A stretch of DNA of 64,000 bases, taken from NCBI GenBank assembly GCA_930990065.1, contig CAKNOA010000007.1:1-64000 (forward strand), given 5' to 3'. The stretch's first letter is position 1. Every line of letters starts with the position of its first letter. The notes beneath the pieces are model-generated. The model was not told where the DNA came from. It searched no databases and saw nothing but the letters and a program-made list of their open reading frames with translations. The position numbers and the translations under genes were made by a program. Shown in pieces: positions 34,143 through 41,036 of this stretch. Origin of the DNA: an uncultured Clostridia bacterium. GTDB lineage: Bacteria > Bacillota > Clostridia > Oscillospirales > Acutalibacteraceae.

Positions 34143-35015
34143 TTACAGCAGCGAGAGCAGCGTTTCGCGCCCGATGCGCAGATCGTCCATCATATCGTGG
34201 TCGGAATCGTCCTGGTCGATGATGCAGCCTTCCTCGATGAGGGCCCCTTCGGCCATGCGCCGTTTGGCAATCGCCATGCCCGCAGCCGTATCGGCGCACC
34301 CCAGTCCCACGGCAGTAAACGGCTGCGGGGTGGTTTTCGGGTCAATGCCCTTTTTTACGTCTTTAAAATGCACCGACACAATGCGCCCGGCCCATTTTTG
34401 CAGTTTTTCATCGGCATCGGCCCCGGCCCATTTCATCCACCCGATATCCGGCTGCAGCGTCAGCTCCGGCCCGGTGTGGGCCATCAGGTAATCGAGGGCG
34501 CAGTCGCCGTCCTCCCACACTTCCAGTTCCTGCCCGTGGTTGTGGTAGGAAAAGACAAGCCCATTTTTGCGCATCACCAAAGCCGCCGCCGAAAGTTCCG
34601 GCAAAAACCGGTCGCACTCGGCCCGGGTGCGCAGCATGTAACTGACCACATAATGGGTGATGCCGGTTGTTTCGGCAAAGCGCAGTACCTTCGGCACCAT
34701 ATCCGTCAGCCGCCCGTCATACAGCGCCGGGTGGAATAGGTGGCACGACGTAACTAACAATCTTCCTTCCCGGATCCGCGGCAGGTACGCGATCGCCTGC
34801 TCCGCCGTCCACGCGGCCCGGTTAGCGGATTTTGCCATGGGCCCGCCGTTTTCTTCCATGTCACCGATTGCCTTTGCCACCCGCTCGTTTTGTTCGTCAA
34901 ATAGCCCGCAAATTTCCAGCGACGTGTACCCCACGTCCCGCAGTTTTTTCACCGTTCCCCCTAAATCGGCGTGCAGTTCTTCCCGCAGGCCGAAGGTGTT
35001 TACACCCAGTTGCAT
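34143..35015 (-). CDS. Sugar phosphate isomerase/epimerase-like TIM barrel protein
   Basis: 290 aa of the AP-endonuclease-2/xylose-isomerase-like superfamily: LRDVGYTSLEICGLFDEQN, FSYHNHGQELEVW (metal His and Glu region), LQPDIGWMKWAGAD and VSVHFKDVKKG are the expected metal-site strands. Acts on a sugar or inositol derivative, substrate unknown. ATG 35015 follows AAAGGGGAC. Single gene; the stub of an FAD enzyme diverges from it. Confidence 0.88.
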   Translation of the reverse strand: MQLGVNTFGLREELHADLGGTVKKLRDVGYTSLEICGLFDEQNERVAKAIGDMEENGGPMAKSANRAAWTAEQAIAYLPRIREGRLLVTSCHLFHPALYDGRLTDMVPKVLRFAETTGITHYVVSYMLRTRAECDRFLPELSAAALVMRKNGLVFSYHNHGQELEVWEDGDCALDYLMAHTGPELTLQPDIGWMKWAGADADEKLQKWAGRIVSVHFKDVKKGIDPKTTPQPFTAVGLGCADTAAGMAIAKRRMAEGALIEEGCIIDQDDSDHDMMDDLRIGRETLLSLL

Positions 35016-35154
35016 ACGCTTTTGTCCCCTTTCTTCCCGCTTTTCTTGCCGGTTTTTTTCTATTGTACCATGCCCCCCTACGCTTGCAAGAGGGAAAGGG
35101 GTCAATCCCCTATTTTTTTCCCTAAAAAACCGCAGGATTTTCCTTTTTCCCGGC

Positions 35155-35183
35155 TTGTTTTTTCCCTCTGCCCTTCGTATACT
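35155..35183 (+). promoter_or_regulatory. Promoter of the truncated FAD-enzyme gene
   Basis: TTGTTT (35155-35160), 17-bp spacer, TATACT (35178-35183). It now drives transcription into the antisense strand of gluQ. Confidence 0.6.
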
Positions 35184-35223
35184 GAAAAAAACGACGGCTT
35201 TGGCCGGAAGGGGACGTGCCGGG

Positions 35224-35331
35224 ATGAATGTTTCTCACTTTCCTACCAACGAACTTTCCTGTGACTTCTGCGTGGTCGGCGGGGGCCTGAGCGGCCTGTG
35301 CGCCGCCGTCGCCGCCGCCCGCCGGGGGCTT
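35224..35331 (+). pseudogene. N-terminal stub of an FAD-dependent oxidoreductase
   Basis: ATG 35224 with AAGGGGACGTG upstream opens a frame whose first about 36 codons give CDFCVVGGGLSGLCAAVAAARRG, a perfect Rossmann FAD-binding motif. Similarity stops right after the first helix; the frame then runs into the antisense of gluQ (LSFFPAIYRKNISSC). The rest of the enzyme (normally over 400 aa) has been deleted, the break lying about 20 bp from the gluQ stop codon. Confidence 0.8.
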
Positions 35332-35348
35332 TCTTTTTTTCCTGCTAT

Positions 35349-36272
35349 TTACCGCAAAAACATATCGTCCTGCACCACAAGGTGGTCGCGATGTAGATCC
35401 GCCCCCGGGAACAGGGGGATGAGTTCCTTGGCCGGCACCGGCTCCGGCCGGTCGATGAGCCCGAGCAAATAGGCTAGCTTTCCGCACAGCTGGGCCGGGG
35501 AAAAGCGGTCGCGCAGCGCGCCCATATCCAGATCCCTCTCCCGCTTACTCAGCCGCCGCCCATCGGGAGCCACCAGCAGCGGCACATGGCCATACACCGG
35601 CGCTTTTCCCTGCAGCGCCCGGATGAGCAGCAGCTGGCACGGGGTGGACGGCAATAGATCATTCCCCCGCACCACTTCCGTAATGCCCATGGCGGCATCG
35701 TCTACCGACACCGCCAGCTGATAGGCATGCACCCCGTCGCTGCGGCGCACCAGAAAATCGCCAAAGGTCTCTTGCACATTCATCCGCTGCGGCCCGCGGA
35801 ATTTGTCGCAGAATAGGACATCCTCATCGGGGGCCCGCCAGCGCAGGGCCGGGGCGCGGGTTTTGGCTTTTTCGGCGATCTCCTTTGGCGTTAAATTCCG
35901 GCAGGTGCCCGGGTACCGGAATACCCCGTCCCCCCGGTGCGGGGCCGAAGCGGCGTGCAGCTGGGCCCGGGTACAAAAACAGGGGTATACGTCTTTTCCC
36001 AGTGCCCGCAGGGCCTTTTCGTACAGGTCCCTGCGGCGGCTCTGCCAGTAGGGTCCTTCATCCCAGGTGAGCCCCAGCCAGGTTAAATCCTCCATAAGGG
36101 TGAGAGCGTATTCCTCCCGGCAGCGGTCCGGGTCCAGATCCTCGATGCGCAGCACCATTTCGCCCCCCTGGCTGCGCACCGACAGCCAGGCCAGCAGCGC
36201 GCACGCTACGTTGCCCAGGTGCATGCGCCCCGACGGGCTGGGGGCAAAGCGCCCCCGCACGGTTTCCCTCAC
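35349..36272 (-). CDS. gluQ: Glutamyl-Q tRNA(Asp) synthetase
   Basis: 307 aa. A GluRS-like catalytic domain without anticodon-binding domain: RFAPSPSGRMHLGN (HIGH-type motif), VLRIEDLD, a Cys-rich zinc element (CFCTR ... YPGTCR) and RRLSKRERD (KMSKS-type). GluQ-RS attaches Glu to queuosine in tRNA-Asp. GTG 36272 is preferred because it overlaps the preceding stop as GTGA; GTG 36293 is the alternative. The C-terminus looks complete although a deletion end lies just downstream. Confidence 0.88.
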   Translation of the reverse strand: MRETVRGRFAPSPSGRMHLGNVACALLAWLSVRSQGGEMVLRIEDLDPDRCREEYALTLMEDLTWLGLTWDEGPYWQSRRRDLYEKALRALGKDVYPCFCTRAQLHAASAPHRGDGVFRYPGTCRNLTPKEIAEKAKTRAPALRWRAPDEDVLFCDKFRGPQRMNVQETFGDFLVRRSDGVHAYQLAVSVDDAAMGITEVVRGNDLLPSTPCQLLLIRALQGKAPVYGHVPLLVAPDGRRLSKRERDLDMGALRDRFSPAQLCGKLAYLLGLIDRPEPVPAKELIPLFPGADLHRDHLVVQDDMFLR

Positions 36273-36445
36273 GGCTCGATCACCGTATAGCACAGGTTTT
36301 CCCAGTGCAAACGGGTGCCTTCGCCGGTCTCTTCTGGCAACAGCGCCCGGGCTACCTGCATCAAATCGTCCACGTCTTCATCGGTGCGGCGCAAAAACGC
36401 ATAATCGCCGTCGATTTTTTCCACCACATAATCATACGGTCCCAT
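36269..36445 (-). CDS. Small conserved-looking protein upstream of gluQ, unknown
   Basis: 58 aa beginning MGPYDYVVEKIDGDYAFLRR and ending GTRLHWENLCYTVIEP. Compact, acidic, no signal peptide; may be a small beta-fold. ATG 36445 has a perfect AGGAGG 6 bp upstream, and coupling to gluQ (4-bp overlap) supports translation. No function recognised. Confidence 0.7.
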   Translation of the reverse strand: MGPYDYVVEKIDGDYAFLRRTDEDVDDLMQVARALLPEETGEGTRLHWENLCYTVIEP

Positions 36446-36549
36446 AGGGGGCCTCCTTCCTGTTTGGGCGATGACCGCCCGTTTCATCCTTTTCTATCCT
36501 ACACGATTCCCGGCCCCGGCACAAGGTGTAAACAAAATCTTTTTCCCTC

Positions 36550-36578
36550 TTGTCAAACCGGGCCGTCCATGCTACAAT
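36550..36578 (+). promoter_or_regulatory. Promoter of the MATE transporter gene
   Basis: TTGTCA (36550-36555), 17-bp spacer, TACAAT (36573-36578), 56 bp before ATG. Confidence 0.8.
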
Positions 36579-36633
36579 GGGGCCGAAAGCGCCAACGTGC
36601 GCTATTTTTTACGTAGGGGAGACTTTCTATCAC

Positions 36634-38040
36634 ATGGCATCGCTAGTAAAACGTCTGTTTTCGTTTGACCGGGCTTTGCTCGTTTCGGTCATCGCGCTGG
36701 CCTGGCCTACCGTTCTGCAGGAACTGCTCACCACCATGGTGCAGTACGCCGATACCGCCATGGTCGGCCAGTTGGGGGCCACGGCTTCGGCTTCCGTGGG
36801 GTTGACCACTTCGGTCACCTGGCTGGTCAACGGGCCGCTGAGCGCTACCGGCGTGGGGATTTTGTCGTGCATCGCCCGGTCGCTGGGCGCGGGCAACCGG
36901 GAGAGGGCCAGCCGGGCCGCCCAGCAGGCCGTCTTTTTGGCAATCATCGTGGGCCTGCTCATGGGGGGCCTGTCGGTGGGCTGCTCCTGGGCGCTGCCGG
37001 GCTGGCTGGGGGCCGACGAGGGCATCCGCACCCTGGCGGGGGACTACTTCCGCATTATCTGCCTGCCCATGCCGTTCCGGGCTTCGGCGATTATTTTCGG
37101 TTCGGTCTTGTGCGCGTTCGGCAATACCAAAACGCCCATGCTCGTAAACCTCTTTATGAACCTGTGTAACCTCTTCGGGAACGTGCTGCTCATCGGCGGC
37201 AGCTGGACGCTGACGCTCGGTTCCCTGTCCATCCCGATTTTCGGGGCCGGGCTGGGGGTGCAGGGCGCGGCCATTGCCACCGCCCTTTCCTATGTGATCG
37301 GCGGGTGCCTGATGGCGTTTTGCGCGTTCCGCTCCGAAGGGTTCCGGCTCTCTGGCCGGGTACGTCCCGACCGGCACATGATGTGGCAGTGCGTGCGCAC
37401 CGGGCTGCCCATTGCCGCCGAACGGGCTACCACCTGCCTGGGGCAAGTGGTGTTTTCCTCCCTGGTGGCCCGGCTGGGCACCCTGGCCACCGCCACCCAT
37501 TCCATTGCCATTACGGCGGAACAGATCTTCTACATCAGCGGGTACGGCATGCAGACCGCCGCCGCGACTCTGGCGGGCCGGGCCCTGGGGGCCGGTGACC
37601 GGGAAAAGCTGCGCCAGACCACCCGCACCATGGCCATGCTGGCGTTTTTCATCATGCTCATAAGCGGGGCGATCCTGTTCTCCTTCCCGGAAGGTATGAT
37701 GCGCCTGTTCACCCCGGATGAAGCCGTGGTGGCGGGCGGCACGGTGATTTTGCGCATGGTGGCGTGCAGCGAGCCGCTGTTCGGCATCGCCATCGTGATG
37801 GAAGGCATTTATAACGGCATGGGCGCCACGCGGGTCACGTTCCTGGTTTCGTGCGGCTGCATGTGGGGCGTGCGCATCCTGTTTGCCATTTTGCTCACCC
37901 AGGTGTTCTCCTTGGGGCTTATCGGCATTTGGGCGTGCATGATGGCCGATAATTCCGTGCGCTGCTTCCTGCTGCTCCTTTTGTTTGCCCACAAATACGG
38001 GCGTAAACACGACGCCGCTGCGGCCTCGCAAGCGGAATAA
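36634..38040 (+). CDS. MATE-family efflux transporter
   Basis: 468 aa with 12 predicted membrane spans in two homologous halves. The half-start motifs ALAWPTVLQELLTTMVQYADTAMVG and TGLPIAAERATTCLGQVVFS are those of MATE drug/cation antiporters; GALGAG-type loop motifs follow each. Exports cationic compounds driven by Na+ or H+. Site AGGGGAG lies 12 bp before ATG 36634. Monocistronic, ends at a strong terminator. Confidence 0.93.
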   Translation: MASLVKRLFSFDRALLVSVIALAWPTVLQELLTTMVQYADTAMVGQLGATASASVGLTTSVTWLVNGPLSATGVGILSCIARSLGAGNRERASRAAQQAVFLAIIVGLLMGGLSVGCSWALPGWLGADEGIRTLAGDYFRIICLPMPFRASAIIFGSVLCAFGNTKTPMLVNLFMNLCNLFGNVLLIGGSWTLTLGSLSIPIFGAGLGVQGAAIATALSYVIGGCLMAFCAFRSEGFRLSGRVRPDRHMMWQCVRTGLPIAAERATTCLGQVVFSSLVARLGTLATATHSIAITAEQIFYISGYGMQTAAATLAGRALGAGDREKLRQTTRTMAMLAFFIMLISGAILFSFPEGMMRLFTPDEAVVAGGTVILRMVACSEPLFGIAIVMEGIYNGMGATRVTFLVSCGCMWGVRILFAILLTQVFSLGLIGIWACMMADNSVRCFLLLLLFAHKYGRKHDAAAASQAE

Positions 38041-38096
38041 AATCCCCATTTTCTGTATAATAAGACTTGTATTCTACAGATTGTAAAATAAATCCA

Positions 38097-38158
38097 GCAA
38101 GGGGGAGCGCTTTCCGGGGGAAAACCCCGAAAAAAACGAAAGCGCCCCCTTGCATCTT
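38097..38158 (+). terminator. Terminator after the MATE gene
   Basis: GCAAGGGGG.AGCGCTTTC pairs with GAAAGCGC.CCCCTTGC; an inner CGGGG/CCCCG hairpin lies in the loop, and ATCTTTT follows. Confidence 0.85.
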
Positions 38159-38199
38159 TTCCCTTCCTGTGCTATAATACCTAATGCACCTAAAAGTAT

Positions 38200-38276
38200 C
38201 CGCCCGTGGCGAAGCTGGATATCGCAGCAGATTCCGATTCTGAAGGCCGGGGGTTCGAATCCCTCCGGGCGGGCCA
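38200..38276 (+). tRNA. tRNA-Arg (anticodon CCG)
   Basis: 77 nt with encoded CCA. Acceptor CCGCCCG/CGGGCGG, D stem GCGA/TCGC, anticodon loop TTCCGAT giving CCG (reads CGG), T loop TTCGAAT. One mismatch at pair 27-43. A TATAAT (38173-38178) lies upstream. Its 3' end points at prophage 2, and tRNA 3' ends are common integration targets, so it is the likely attachment site. Confidence 0.95.
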
Positions 38277-38281
38277 ATGGT

Positions 38282-38327
38282 TAAAACCGCATGAATGCTG
38301 AAAAAGTCAGTATTTATGCGGTTTTTC
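38282..38327 (+). terminator. Terminator of tRNA-Arg
   Basis: AAAACCGCAT.AAT.CTGA pairs with TCAG.ATT.ATGCGGTTTTT; five T end the stem. Confidence 0.85.
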
Positions 38328-38349
38328 TTTCCCGTTTTTGGAAAACTTT

Positions 38350-38423
38350 CTTTTTTCCCGCGGGAAAAAGTTTCGCAAAAAAAGCCTTTTTTCAGAAAAA
38401 TGCAACACGACATGCAACACGAA
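38350..38423. other. Palindrome and direct repeats between tRNA-Arg and prophage 2
   Basis: An 18-bp perfect palindrome TTTTTCCCGCGGGAAAAA (38352-38369) is followed by two tandem copies of ATGCAACACGA (38400-38410, 38412-38422). This lies between the tRNA-Arg terminator and the first phage-side gene, where recombinase arm or repressor sites would be expected. Function is inference. Confidence 0.4.
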
Positions 38424-38463
38424 ACAAGGCGCCGGTTTTTCACGATCTCAGGGAGGACTAGCG

Positions 38464-38586
38464 ATGTGTGAAAAACTATCAAGAGATGAATTGGAATTAT
38501 TGCTGCTGTATCGGATGCTGCCGGATGAGCAAAAAATCCGCCTGCAAGAAGAACTAACAAAAATCGAAAACGAAAAACCGGCATAA
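38464..38586 (+). CDS. 40-aa helical protein at the prophage 2 edge
   Basis: MCEKLSRDELELLLLYRMLP followed by a charged helix. AGGGAGG lies 7 bp before ATG 38464. It is oriented against the phage late genes, right beside tRNA-Arg. Short acidic helical proteins of this style occur in Firmicutes prophages; no function is known. Confidence 0.55.
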   Translation: MCEKLSRDELELLLLYRMLPDEQKIRLQEELTKIENEKPA

Positions 38587-38587
38587 A

Positions 38588-38627
38588 AAGACCGCCCCGA
38601 TCGGAGAGCATCCGAGCGGGGCGGTCT
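38588..38627 (-). terminator. Late-operon terminator of prophage 2
   Basis: AAGACCGCCCCG.TCGGA pairs with TCCGA.CGGGGCGGTCTT; on the minus strand five T follow. It ends the holin transcript and also backs onto the 40-aa plus-strand gene. Confidence 0.88.
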
Positions 38628-38673
38628 TGCGTTATCTGTTTACTTGCTGGTAACTTGCCGGTAACTTGCTATC

Positions 38674-39117
38674 TTACTCCTCCGCGCTCTCGATCTTGCT
38701 CTTGAGGCCCTCGACGATTTTTGTCAGGAACCCGGGCAGGGGTACGCCGGTGTCCCCGATATTCTCGAGAATCGAGATGACTTCGTTCACAATCAGCCAC
38801 ACAGCCGTGAGGGACGCCACCAGCATGGGCAGGTGGATGTCTACCCCCAACTGATCGCCGGCATAGAGCAGCAGCCAGTCAACCACCGCGCCCACGGCGA
38901 TGAGCAGCCACATGCACACTTTTTTGGCGATGCCCAACACCCCTATGTAGCTGCTTACCTTCTGCCCTCGGCGGTGGGCGGCGGCGAGGCCGGTCGCATA
39001 GTCCATCACGTTGCACCCCACCAGCACGTATACCGGCACAGCCAGCACCCCCAGCCACGAGGACAGCAGTCCGAATACGGTAATGCAAACCGCTTTTACA
39101 GCTTTCAAAAAATCCAT
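38674..39117 (-). CDS. Phage holin (TcdE/phi-29-type family)
   Basis: 147 aa. Hydrophobic segments at about 8-34, 66-85 and 95-115, MDYATGLAAAHRRGQKVSS motif as in Phage_holin_4 proteins, and a charged C-terminal tail. Forms membrane pores that let the endolysin out. Directly follows the endolysin gene. Confidence 0.9.
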   Translation of the reverse strand: MDFLKAVKAVCITVFGLLSSWLGVLAVPVYVLVGCNVMDYATGLAAAHRRGQKVSSYIGVLGIAKKVCMWLLIAVGAVVDWLLLYAGDQLGVDIHLPMLVASLTAVWLIVNEVISILENIGDTGVPLPGFLTKIVEGLKSKIESAEE

Positions 39118-39136
39118 TGCTTTTTCCCCTCTTCCC

Positions 39137-40153
39137 TTATGTAATCGTCAAATAGCTCTTGTCGTAAAACAGGTATCCGCCCGCAACATCCAGCCACCCA
39201 TCGGGGTTGATGGAAACAAGCGTGACTTTATCGCCTTTGTTGAGCTGCCGGATCACCTTGGCGCCGGTACTAGGCTCTTTACGCAGGTTCACCGCGGTGC
39301 CGTTACAGGTCACCGTTTTGGGGCGGCTGCGGCCGGGGCCCTTTACATACGCATTGTACATCCAGCCGGTCACATTGCCGGTTTTCACTTTCGACCAGCC
39401 CCAGCCGTCGTCGTCCAGTAGTTCCAGTTTGTCCCCCTTATTCGCCGTCCCCAGCACCTTGGCGGCGGTGTGGGGTTCCTTGCGGATACGCACGCCGCTG
39501 CCCGTGCAGGTACCGGTCACCGCACCGTTCGCGGCCTTTTCCTCATAGGAAACAAAACAGGTATTGAGGTCCACGTGGCCCGTAACCCCGTTTACATCCC
39601 CCGTGCTGGTGACCTGCTGGATGGCGCAGGGATAGGCCGGGCCGCCGGTGTAATCCGCCAGCCACAGGTCGTAGTCCGTCAGCTCGTCCGGGTACAGCTT
39701 ATGTTTGTAATAATCCTGGTTGGTGTAATACCCGGCCCGGTATCCGGCCGCCACGACGGTTTCGCAAAACGCTTTCGTTACATCGGTGACGTACCGGGCG
39801 TCGACCTTTACACCGGCCTTTTCGGCGTAGGTTGCGCTGTCGTACTCAAAATCGAAGAACACCGGGTAGGTAAGGCGGGCCTTATAGGGCTCGATCACGG
39901 AAAGGCAGGCCTTGGCCTCTTTTCTCGCTTCTTCCACGCTGCGGGCGTAGGAGAACCAGTACACCCCCACTGGTAGCCCCACCGCCAGGGCCCCTTTCAT
40001 ATGGGTTTCGAACATAGCGTCCTGCTGGTTTGCGCTGTTACCGAATCCCGCCCGTAGGATCGCAAACGTAATCCCGGCGTCTTTTACTTTTTGCCAGTCC
40101 ACCTCTTTTTGGTAGGTGGATAGGTCAATACCCTTTTTTTTCACACGTATCAT
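39137..40153 (-). CDS. Endolysin: GH25 muramidase with two SH3 domains
   Basis: 338 aa. GH25 lysozyme domain (7 to about 195) with Asp10 in GIDLSTYQ and the catalytic DFE (Asp101, Glu103 in VFFDFEYD), then two bacterial SH3 domains (about 212-272 and 282-336), each with VRIRKEP/VNLRKEP and G-DKV/LELL patterns, for wall binding. Cleaves peptidoglycan at host lysis. No signal peptide, consistent with holin-dependent release. Confidence 0.93.
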   Translation of the reverse strand: MIRVKKKGIDLSTYQKEVDWQKVKDAGITFAILRAGFGNSANQQDAMFETHMKGALAVGLPVGVYWFSYARSVEEARKEAKACLSVIEPYKARLTYPVFFDFEYDSATYAEKAGVKVDARYVTDVTKAFCETVVAAGYRAGYYTNQDYYKHKLYPDELTDYDLWLADYTGGPAYPCAIQQVTSTGDVNGVTGHVDLNTCFVSYEEKAANGAVTGTCTGSGVRIRKEPHTAAKVLGTANKGDKLELLDDDGWGWSKVKTGNVTGWMYNAYVKGPGRSRPKTVTCNGTAVNLRKEPSTGAKVIRQLNKGDKVTLVSINPDGWLDVAGGYLFYDKSYLTIT

Positions 40154-40172
40154 CCTTTCTTTTTATGATCTA

Positions 40173-41033
40173 TCAAACCAACCACATGCTATTTAGCTGC
40201 AGCCATGTAATGGCCCCTGTGTATTCTGTGCCAGCCGTATTATATACCCAGTTGAGTGTAATCACCCCTGAACTTGCAATCTGGAATCTTGCCATACGCG
40301 ATCCCGTAAGCGTAGCATAAAATACGATAGTGCCAGCCGGGGCGTATCCGCTTGGCAAGGTGCATAATGTAAGATATTCTCCGGCAAAATTTTCTACTGC
40401 CACAGACCCCTCAAGAAACACTATCTTTCCGATCTTGCGCACTTGTACTTTAGCACTTCCCAATCCCCCGCCTGTGGATGCCGGAGATACACCTGCTGCA
40501 AAATTGGTGACACTTACCGGTGTTACTGCTTCCATCATGGCCGTAATGGCGTTCGGTAAACTTGTTTCCCCTGTTCCGCCATGAGAAGGATCGAGAATCT
40601 CGTCCTTTTTCCGGAAATCATCTTCCATCTTTTGGCTGCTGTATACCGTTAAATCAGATGGAGATGCATCGTTGATTATTGTCCCTTGCACCGCTTCTTC
40701 GATGGTTTGTGCTACCTCATTCGCACGTTCGGCCGCCGTGGTTGCTGCACTAGCTGATTCGGCGGCGCTACCAGCCGCCGTATTCGCCGCATCGGTTGCC
40801 TGCTGCATACCGGCGGAAAACTGGTCTTTTATTTCTTCCACCGCGCTGTCGATGTTCTGTACCATATCTTCATATGTTGCCATGCGCTTGACTTCCCCGG
40901 GGGCAAAGCACATGTACATAGACTTTCCATCGGCAGAAGCCGGGTCATCCGACTGCACGGTGGCCCATTCCCCGGGTAGCAGCTTTTCGGGGTCGAAATC
41001 GTTGTAGGTACCGCGCCTTGTTTGAATGGCCAT
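40173..41033 (-). CDS. Tail fibre/receptor-binding protein
   Basis: 286 aa. N-terminal MAIQTRRGTYNDFDPEKLLPGEWA is the usual opening of siphophage baseplate/fibre proteins, followed by an Ala/Glu coiled coil (65-125), the SHGGTGETSLPNA collar motif, and a beta-rich C-terminal head. Locally AT-richer than the tail genes, as often seen in receptor-binding tips. Confidence 0.8.
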   Translation of the reverse strand: MAIQTRRGTYNDFDPEKLLPGEWATVQSDDPASADGKSMYMCFAPGEVKRMATYEDMVQNIDSAVEEIKDQFSAGMQQATDAANTAAGSAAESASAATTAAERANEVAQTIEEAVQGTIINDASPSDLTVYSSQKMEDDFRKKDEILDPSHGGTGETSLPNAITAMMEAVTPVSVTNFAAGVSPASTGGGLGSAKVQVRKIGKIVFLEGSVAVENFAGEYLTLCTLPSGYAPAGTIVFYATLTGSRMARFQIASSGVITLNWVYNTAGTEYTGAITWLQLNSMWLV

Positions 41034-41036
41034 GGT

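Noticed and set aside
36643-38049. 468-aa open frame opposite the MATE gene
   Set aside because: Antisense shadow of a GC-rich membrane protein gene, low-complexity His/Gly/Gln product.
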